Assembly (NCBI GenBank): GCA_963971535.1
Contig: OZ020590.1
Coordinates: 153,740,034 to 153,804,033, forward strand
DNA from: Notolepis coatsorum
Lineage: Eukaryota; Chordata; Actinopteri; Aulopiformes; Paralepididae
Direction: 5' to 3'
DNA length: 64,000 bases
The notes under the pieces are model-generated. The model made no database searches. It saw nothing but the letters and a program-made list of their open reading frames with translations, and had not been told where the DNA came from. This document shows positions 57,451 to 64,000 of this stretch, piece after piece. Numbering within the stretch: the first letter of the stretch is position 1; each line of letters starts with the position of its first letter. A program made the translations under genes and the position numbers.

Positions 57451-57597
57451 TGTGAATTGTGTATTGTGAAAGCCAAGGTAGGTGATTCAATAACGTTACT
57501 AGATCAACTGATCTTTACATTCGAATTTTTTTTCAAATAGTCTATTAGTACAAATGTTTGGATCAAAATGCTGATCGGTACTTTGGTAGTTCGTTCA

Positions 57598-57760
57598 GGC
57601 GGGAGAGGAGAGGAGAGGGGGTGTTTGCCTCCTTTCCTCAGACAATTCTTTGCACTCTTCTCCCTGATTTGTAATAGCTTTTGGCAATCTAAAGTACTCC
57701 AAATGCTTTTCCCGGTCCGACCGATTAGTACAGCCAAAAACACAACAATAATTTACCCTT
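57598..57760 (-). pseudogene. THAP-type exon remnant (copy 2)
   Basis: Same CCVFGCTNRSDREKH frame as copy 1, still open. It lies between the promoter-like stretch (57815-57865) and the zinc-finger exon on the same strand, so a THAP exon spliced to C2H2 fingers is conceivable. I see no start codon or donor to prove it. Confidence 0.5.
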
Positions 57761-57814
57761 TTGAGCAACAATGACCAGGAACAGTTGCGAGTTCGGTTGA
57801 GTTGTAAACATTCA

Positions 57815-57865
57815 GTATCTCCAAAATGGCCGACTTCCGGTTTGATGACGCGCCGTGAAAACGCT
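57815..57865 (-). promoter_or_regulatory. Promoter-like cluster (copy 2)
   Basis: Minus strand: GATGACGCG-like, ACCGGAAGTCGGCCATTTTG, which overlaps an ETS site with a perfect YY1 core. No TATA box. It directs toward the THAP remnant and zinc-finger exon. Confidence 0.55.
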
Positions 57866-58385
57866 TGCGTACTACAACACAGTACATAAGCTACTGTCTA
57901 GACATGTGTATGGCTGGGAGCTTTATACAATTAAACTCTTACACTAAACCAAAATAAAATCAAAACATTACTTAAAACAGAAATGGTAAACTAGCGCCAC
58001 ATGCTGAACAGAGCAGGAAATGCCACAGTGCATAGAGTTAGCAGGTAAATTATTTACATTGATAAACATACAATATGCATGGAGCCACATACCTGCAGAA
58101 GACACATAAAACAACACCGCTGGAGTCTTCTGGTCGCTGCACATCTTGCATAATTACCTACATGTACAAAATTAAACAATTCATTAGTTTGTTCACCATA
58201 ATAACTCATACCTACATGTACAAAATTAAACAATTCATTCGTTTTTTCACCAGAATAATAATAACTCAGAGAACAGAGAATGGAATCTGCAGACATTTAA
58301 CCTACCTATAAAACTAGAACTAGTGGTCAAATGAGCACAAATGTCATAAAACCATGTAATAAAACGAACGTTAAGCATTATGTAT
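57866..58385 (-). other. Shared non-repeat stretch with small open frame (copy 2)
   Basis: Counterpart of 11027-11508 without the Mutator-like MITE (target GTCTAGACA at about 57896). An 80-codon minus frame (58296-58054) contains the tandem peptide TNELFNFVHVG twice. A TCTGCAG/GTATGT donor lies near 58095. Product unknown. Confidence 0.3.
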
Positions 58386-58400
58386 TACAAGTTAAAACTT

Positions 58401-58865
58401 TTTTTTTTATCCACTTTTTCTCCATTTTCTATATTTTTCTCCCATCCCAATTTCGTATCAACCAATTCAACCCTCCCCTGTCACGAATGCTGCTTCTTGC
58501 CTCCCACAAGCCGGCTGCAATGTGGACTAAGTCATACATAGCACAAGTCCCCTCCGGTACTTGAGGTAACAGCAGTCGCATCTTTTCACCTGCGCAGCTC
58601 GATCTCTCAGTGGCGAGGAGTAACGCGTGGGAGGCTCACGCTGCCCCCGACACTTCCTGATTCTACTGCGCAGGCGCACCAACCGACCTGTAGGAGTCGC
58701 TGTCCACAACGCCCGATCCCCACCCATCAGTTTCCCACCCCCTAATACGGCCAATGTGTATTAGTACGGACGACCAGCTAAACTGAAAGCAATGTGGAGC
58801 GCTGGGCTCACCTGTCTCCAGTATTCGTGGCGAGCGCCTTGCCCACTACGCCACGTAGCCGCCCC
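58401..58865 (-). mobile_element. tRNA-derived SINE (copy 2)
   Basis: Ortholog of 11524-11964 with the same TSD (58386-58400 and 58866-58880). It has lost the B-box region (GGGCTCACCTGTCTCC reads across), so it could no longer be transcribed from its own promoter. It keeps about 38 bp lost in copy 1 near 58449. Confidence 0.85.
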
Positions 58866-59061
58866 TACAAGTTAAAACTTAAAGTAGTTACATTTAGCAG
58901 AAACGAGTGAAATAAGGAGCTATATTTCAAACTGAATCACCTCCCCTCAGCAGAGAGCGGCAACACAATCGGGACGACAGACAGCGCGATATGCAATGAG
59001 GTGGTGTGACAGGATCTCACTGCCACCTAGTGGTAGCTGTTGTTACTGTATGTACTGTGTG

Positions 59062-59225
59062 GATTGATTGAATTGATTGATTGAAAACTTTATTAACAGA
59101 TTGCAGAATGGGTACAATACAGTACAGCTCAATACACACAATTGTTAAGGGGATGCAGACCAGAGCACCGGAACACTGTACAACTGTACAAGCAAAACTG
59201 TACATTGGAATATTGACAAAACCAT
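59062..59225 (-). mobile_element. L2-like 3' end, internally deleted (copy 2)
   Basis: Ortholog of 12158-12325 with the same internal deletion. Confidence 0.8.
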
Positions 59226-59689
59226 ATGTAGCACCTGTGTCACTAACAGTAACAGCTGTTCGCCACGGGCACAGTTCTAGGTTCGAATGAGGAGAGGAGT
59301 AATATGCACAATTAAAAGAATAGTAGACCAGAGACAGAGTTATAACAATAACCGGTGTTTTAATTAAAAGCGTGCTAGCTAAATAGTAATAATACATACA
59401 GAGTAATGCTTTGAAGTATCCCTTTTAGGCCCTGTCCACACGAGGGTTTGGATTTAATATGACCGAAGTTTGAAAAAATAAAACTCCGTCCACACGGTGA
59501 ACACAGGCGAACAACCGTGTATAACTGCGTACTCACGGCAGAGCTGGGAACCCAGTAACCGATACATTTAGTACAATGCCAAAACAGTATGCGGCGATGT
59601 TGTTCAGACATGAAGGCCATTTCAACCAATCAGAAAAGGCTGTACGCTCACTAAACTTCCTGTTGGGTCGCGATCTGCCATTAATTCAC

Positions 59690-62600
59690 TGAAGAAGAAG
59701 AAGTAAACTTCCTGTTTAGAAGCACAGCTGGACTGGATCATTTTGCCAACCTCCAGGGGGTTGGGCGAGGGGCTAACATCCCCACCCCGTAAAACACTAT
59801 ATTGTTACAGAAACGCCAACAAGAGAAAAACAAGACATCAACACCTTGGCCCAGGGAAGAGAAGGGTCTTCGATAAGAAGGTCTATGACACCATGTGGTG
59901 AAAGCCAGAAGTCTCTGGAAGCCACACGGCCGATCACCCTTCTTTCGTCCAGGGCTGCCCATATCGGTACGTGGAACGTGAGAACCATGTATGAGATGGG
60001 TAAGACATTTCAAGTAGCAGCAGTGATGAGGAACTATAATCTCACGCTGCTCGGAATAAGTGAGACAAGATGGACACAGTCCGGACAGAAACGACTGGCC
60101 TCAGGAGAGTTACTGCTGTACTCCGGACACGAAGAGGACAATGCCTCCCACACCCAAGGAGTAGCACTGATGCTATCTAAAACAGCACAGACGGCGCTCA
60201 TAGGATGGGAAGCCCATGGTCCAAGGATCATCACCGCATCCTTTCGAACCAAGAAGAAGAGGATCAATATGAACATCATACAGTGCTACGCTCCTACCAA
60301 TGACAGCGAGGAAGCAGACAAAGACCAGTTCTACAACAGACTGCAGTCCATTATAGAAAATCACCCAGAGAGAGACATCACAATCCTGATGGGAGACCTT
60401 AATGCCAAGATCGGAAGTGACAACAGGGGGTACGAAGATATAATGGGAAGACACGGATTGGGGGCCATGAATGAAAATGGGGAGAGGCTGGCGGACCTGT
60501 GCGCTATGAACAACTTGGTCATTGGCGGCAGTGTTTTTCCCCATAAGAACATCCACAAGGCCACTTGGGTATCGCCAGACCACATAACCGAGAACCAGAT
60601 TGACCATGTCTGTATCAGCAAGAAATTCAGGAGGTCCATGCAGGATATAAGAGTAAAGAGAGGAGCAGATGTGGCTTCAGACCACCACCTTGTCGTAGCC
60701 AGCCTGAAGCTGAAGCTGAGAAAGAACTGGATGTCGGCACATACAACACGACACAGGTACAACACAGCTTCCTTGAGAGACGCCAGTAAGCTGGAAGAGT
60801 TCAGAGTAACACTCAGCAACAAGTTCCAAGTTTTACAGGAGCTGTTGGAAGAGGACGAGTGCACCCTGGAGAACAGTTGGAAGGAGATAAAAGAGGCAGT
60901 AACGTCTACCTGCCAGGAAGTTCTTGGCCCCAAGAAGCACCAGCACAAGGAGTGGATCTCAGGGGACAGTCTGCAAAAGATCCAAGAGAGGAGGGAGAAG
61001 AAGGCGGCAGTGAACAACAGCCGGACAAGAGCAGAGAAGGCCAAGGCACAAGAAAGGTATGCAGAAGGAAACAAGCTAGTAAAGAAGAGCATCAGAGCAG
61101 ACAAGCGAAGGTATATGGATGACCTGGCAACAGAGGCAGAGCAAGCAGCAAGAGAGGGGAATATGAGAGAACTGTACAACATCACCAAGAAGCTGGCAGG
61201 AAAGTACAGCAAACCAGAACGACCTGTGAAGGACAAAGAGGGAAGACCGATAACAACGGGAGAGGAGCAACAAAAGAACAGATGGATGGAGTATTTTGAA
61301 GAACTTCTAAACCGGCCAGCACCACAGAACCCACCAGACATCGCACAGGCTGACACAGACCTACCCATAGCCTGCAACGCACCAACCAGGGAAGAAATTA
61401 GGAAGGCTATCAAGCAGCTGAGGAACGGAAAGGCTGCAGGACCAGACAACATCCCTGCGGAGGCACTGAAGTCAGATATAGAAACCACGGTGAAGATGCT
61501 CCACCCACTCTTCATGAAGATATGGGAGGAAGAAGACGTGCCAGGAGATTGGAAAGAGGGCTATCTCATCAAGATCCCAAAGAAAGGCGACCTTAGCAAT
61601 TGCGCAAATTACAGAGGGATCACACTGCTATCAGTGCCAGGGAAAGTTTTTAACAGAGTAATCTTGAACAGGATGAAGGACCTCATCGATGGACAACTCC
61701 GCGATGAGCAAGCTGGTTTCCGCAAGGACCGATCCTGCACAGACCAAATTGCAGTGCTGCGCATCATCGTGGAGCAGTCGATAGAGTGGAACTCGCCCCT
61801 GTACATACATTTTGTGGACTATGAGAAAGCCTTTGACAGCCTAGACAGAGAGACCCTCTGGAAGCTTCTCCGACATTACGGGGTGCCGACCAAGATTGTT
61901 TCCATCATCAGGAACTCCTATGAGGGACTGACATGCAAGGTGGTCCACGGAGGGCAGCTCACAGAGGCATTCCAAATGAAGACCGGGGTCAGACAAGGTT
62001 GTCTGCTCTCGCCCTTCCTCTTCCTGCTGGCCATTGACTGGATAATGAAGACCTCCACAGCACAGAGAAGGTACGGGATTCAGTGGACACCTTGGACGCA
62101 ACTTGACGACTTGGACTATGCTGACGATTTGGCACTACTGTCGCACACCCAACAACAGATGCAGGAGAAGACCAACAACGTGGCATCCACTTCCGCGCAA
62201 GTGGGACTCAACATCCACAAAGGCAAGACTAAGATCCTCAAGACCAATGCAGCAAACAACACCAACACAATCATGCTGGATGGCGAGGCTTTGGAAGAAG
62301 TTGAAGCCTTTACCTACCTTGGCAGTGTTATTGACAAGCAGGGCGGCACAGATGCTGACATTAGAGCACGAATAAGGAAAGCGCGTACAGCATTCGTGCA
62401 ATTACGGAACATCTGGAGCTCAAAAGAACTGACTTCCAACACCAAAGTCAGATTCTTTAACACCAACGTCAAGGCAGTCCTATTATATGGAGCAGAGACG
62501 TGGAGAACTACAGCTGCAACCATCAGGAAAGTGCAGGTCTTCATTAACAGCTGCCTGCGGAAGATCATCAACATCCGATGGCCAGACACCATCAGCAACT

Positions 62601-62922
62601 GCGAACTCTGGCAGAGAACAAACCAGCTGCCAGCAGAAGAAGAAATTAAGAAACGCAGATGGCGCTGGATAGGCCACACCCTGCGAAAGCCTGCAAGTAC
62701 CATCACCAGACAAGCCCTAACATGGAACCCGCAGGGCAAGCGGAAAAGGGGCCGCCCGAGAAACACCTGGCGCAGAGACCTGGAGGCAGACACCAAGACC
62801 ATGAAGATGACCTGGAACCAACTGGAGAGAACAGCTCAAGACAGAGATGCTTGGAGATCACTTGTTGACGGCCTATGCCCCAGAAGGGGTAGCAGGCGTA
62901 AGTAAGTAAGTAAAGAAAGAAA
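59690..62922 (+). mobile_element. RTE-like LINE, apparently intact
   Basis: A single-ORF LINE with a very short 3' region ending in (GTAA)n at 62897-62915. The interrupted Harbinger sequence resumes at about 62923 (GCAATAAACAAACGGATAC). The 5' limit is uncertain within about 50 bp and no TSD was resolved. Confidence 0.8.
59885..62905 (+). CDS. RTE-like endonuclease-reverse transcriptase, intact
   Basis: A 1,006-residue frame from the ATG at 59885; the frame stays open back to a TTG at 59846. Endonuclease: [51 protein letters not shown] and [11 protein letters not shown]. The middle linker is Lys/Glu/Arg-rich and probably helical. The RT has [73 protein letters not shown] (about 643), [19 protein letters not shown] and YADDLALLS (about 745). 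The C-terminus has [13 protein letters not shown] and [18 protein letters not shown], a conserved tail of this LINE type. All catalytic residues visible are present. RTE or an RTE-related group is my best placement, by recall. Confidence 0.88.
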   Translation: MTPCGESQKSLEATRPITLLSSRAAHIGTWNVRTMYEMGKTFQVAAVMRNYNLTLLGISETRWTQSGQKRLASGELLLYSGHEEDNASHTQGVALMLSKTAQTALIGWEAHGPRIITASFRTKKKRINMNIIQCYAPTNDSEEADKDQFYNRLQSIIENHPERDITILMGDLNAKIGSDNRGYEDIMGRHGLGAMNENGERLADLCAMNNLVIGGSVFPHKNIHKATWVSPDHITENQIDHVCISKKFRRSMQDIRVKRGADVASDHHLVVASLKLKLRKNWMSAHTTRHRYNTASLRDASKLEEFRVTLSNKFQVLQELLEEDECTLENSWKEIKEAVTSTCQEVLGPKKHQHKEWISGDSLQKIQERREKKAAVNNSRTRAEKAKAQERYAEGNKLVKKSIRADKRRYMDDLATEAEQAAREGNMRELYNITKKLAGKYSKPERPVKDKEGRPITTGEEQQKNRWMEYFEELLNRPAPQNPPDIAQADTDLPIACNAPTREEIRKAIKQLRNGKAAGPDNIPAEALKSDIETTVKMLHPLFMKIWEEEDVPGDWKEGYLIKIPKKGDLSNCANYRGITLLSVPGKVFNRVILNRMKDLIDGQLRDEQAGFRKDRSCTDQIAVLRIIVEQSIEWNSPLYIHFVDYEKAFDSLDRETLWKLLRHYGVPTKIVSIIRNSYEGLTCKVVHGGQLTEAFQMKTGVRQGCLLSPFLFLLAIDWIMKTSTAQRRYGIQWTPWTQLDDLDYADDLALLSHTQQQMQEKTNNVASTSAQVGLNIHKGKTKILKTNAANNTNTIMLDGEALEEVEAFTYLGSVIDKQGGTDADIRARIRKARTAFVQLRNIWSSKELTSNTKVRFFNTNVKAVLLYGAETWRTTAATIRKVQVFINSCLRKIINIRWPDTISNCELWQRTNQLPAEEEIKKRRWRWIGHTLRKPASTITRQALTWNPQGKRKRGRPRNTWRRDLEADTKTMKMTWNQLERTAQDRDAWRSLVDGLCPRRGSRRK

Positions 62923-63136
62923 CTGCAATAAACAAACGGATACATTCACTGTGTTCTGTCTCTCATTTTGTTGATGAAACAAAACCATCAGCAACACAAT
63001 TTACCACCAAGAGCGGATAGTTTAGTCTCACAAAAGACCGCCGGTGTTGTTAGCTACATGCTAATGTGAATGGCTATATCCATGTATAGTATATAGCTTA
63101 AATGCTAACGTAATGTGGTAACGTTACCGATATGAA

Positions 63137-63226
63137 ATGGATGTAAACGTTATTTAACACATTGCAGAATGGGTACAATACAATACGGCTCAATACAAAC
63201 AATTGTTAAGGGGATGCAGTCTGGAC
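63137..63226 (-). mobile_element. L2-like 3' UTR piece in Harbinger-like element
   Basis: TTTAACACATTGCAGAATGG and AACAATTGTTAAGGGGATGC. Counterpart of 20258-20355. Confidence 0.7.
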
Positions 63227-63687
63227 TGGGTTCCTTATAACAATAACTTGACAACACATGAGTTTAGTTTAGCTGCAGCTACATGTTTACTCTCAGCGTC
63301 AGGTCAGGAATGCGACAAGACATCAGTCGATCACAACACTCTTCAGACGATACGTTTCGAACAAAAGTTTGTTACAATCATTTTCATATAACGCTACTTG
63401 GGACTGCTGTAAACACTGGTGTAGTTGGCTCTGCTATAATCTCTCTACCCCGCGGTCTGCCGTGAACATGGGAAATAATTGCGAGAGCTCTGCTGTAAAC
63501 ACTGGGAATAACCTTGGTTGCTATGCCCACACGCAACTGCAAAACCGCACAACTTCACCCTGGCCACCGGTTTCAAAGACCGCGGTTGCAGTGTAGCAAA
63601 TCCCCGGTTGTGTGTGGCCGAACAGCGCAACTGCGCACATACAATCACGGTTACATTAAAACCAGCGTTCGTGTGGACGGGGCCTTA

Positions 63688-63989
63688 GGTTCTTTCAGTA
63701 ACCTCTCCTTTCGGGAGGGTTAGTTCGATATCAAGTCCTAGGTTGATTGGATCAACACATTGGGGTTCGTTCAGACGTCTCTGAGGTTATCATTGGTAAC
63801 TCTATATCCGTTTATCAAGGAATGCAAATACCTTATTAGGTGAATTTGTCCTTTAAACCATCTTTCTTTACAGGAGAACCTAATCAATATGTTATCTAGA
63901 ATGTTCTATTATGACATCACCACAAACGTTCTAGACGGTTCTATGTTCTAGAATGTCCTAGTATGACATCACCACAAACGTTCTAGAAG
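63688..63989. repeat. HSE-like repeat (copy 2)
   Basis: Continues 12539-12856. One core is mutated (CTAGACGGTTC), so the perfect HSE pattern of copy 1 is lost here. Ends with the hAT TSD TCTAGAAG at 63982-63989. Confidence 0.7.
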
Positions 63990-64000
63990 CAGGGCCGGAT
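63990..64000. mobile_element. Start of the shared hAT element
   Basis: CAGGGCCGGAT directly after TCTAGAAG, as at 12857. The element continues outside the window. Confidence 0.7.

Larger units (their letters stand above)
59428..63684. mobile_element. Harbinger-like element carrying an RTE-like LINE
   Basis: TTA duplicated at 59425-59427 and 63685-63687; copy 1 has it once at 12536-12538. The ends are GGCCCTGTCCACACGA and, reversed, GGCCCCGTCCACACGA. TTA targets and these ends suit PIF/Harbinger. No transposase. About 62925-63040 is shared, reversed, with 19919-21100. It includes an L2 3' piece at 63137-63226 (minus). Most of its length is the LINE. Confidence 0.85.
50546..64000. repeat. Segmental duplication, copy 2
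   Basis: Counterpart of about 4503-12866. It retains the zinc-finger exon and the 3' half of the second L2-like element that are lost in copy 1. It continues past the window end, where the shared hAT element starts at 63990. Confidence 0.9.

Noticed and set aside
60361..61515. 384-codon minus-strand frame.
   Set aside because: Antisense shadow of the RTE-like ORF; Ser/Leu-rich with no domain.

Overview
The window looks like nuclear DNA of a teleost fish. The evidence is a Rex1-clade LINE, fish-type tRNA-derived SINEs (one with the V-SINE type 3' end), L2-like, L1 and RTE-like LINEs, several hAT, Harbinger and Mutator-like DNA transposons, and a C2H2 zinc-finger exon with the acidic [16 protein letters not shown] leader typical of large teleost ZNF families. 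There are no prokaryotic features, and I found no genuine tRNA or rRNA gene. Apart from one zinc-finger exon, a THAP-domain remnant and their putative promoter, nearly everything I can identify is mobile or repeated DNA.

Layout. 1-4502: 3' part of an L1-type LINE (ORF2 with one frameshift). About 4503-14122: copy 1 of a large duplicated segment. About 14123-18134: a Rex1 LINE inserted into DNA carrying heat-shock-element-like repeats. 18135-21170: an inverted repeat fragment, a hAT element with 8-bp TSD, an I-like ORF1 fragment and a Harbinger-like element. 21168-32761: copy A of a second duplicated segment, split by a recent endogenous-retrovirus-like element at 24328-32241 on the minus strand. 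33224-35615: a SINE with 16-bp TSD, broken hAT pieces and an I-like ORF1 C-terminal fragment. 35620-42923: copy A' of the second duplication, split by an L2-like LINE. 43032-45290: a TTAA foldback element, a reverse-transcriptase remnant and SINEs. 45562-49730: a full-length L2-like LINE with an uninterrupted ORF and a 12-bp TSD. 49896-50545: a hAT element and a SINE head. About 50546-64000: copy 2 of the first duplication, holding the zinc-finger exon and a Harbinger element that carries an intact RTE-like LINE.

The most useful property of the window is that the two duplications make it self-calibrating: each copy gives the empty (pre-insertion) site for elements in the other. The retroviral element, a Mutator-like MITE, a Harbinger element, three L2-type insertions and an uncharacterised foldback insertion can each be compared with a filled and an empty state inside 64 kb. 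In copy 1, a minus-strand Rex1 3' fragment sits exactly where about 2.1 kb of copy 2, including all C2H2 fingers, is missing. Both copies carry a large head-to-head inverted array of a 35-bp minisatellite next to the zinc-finger splice acceptor.

I do not see a new enzymatic or defence system. The most interesting material is architectural: the inverted minisatellite hairpin, repeats carrying perfect heat-shock-element matches, the LINE-associated deletion of a zinc-finger exon, and the nested, datable insertions. All alignments were made by eye and boundaries may shift by a few bases.
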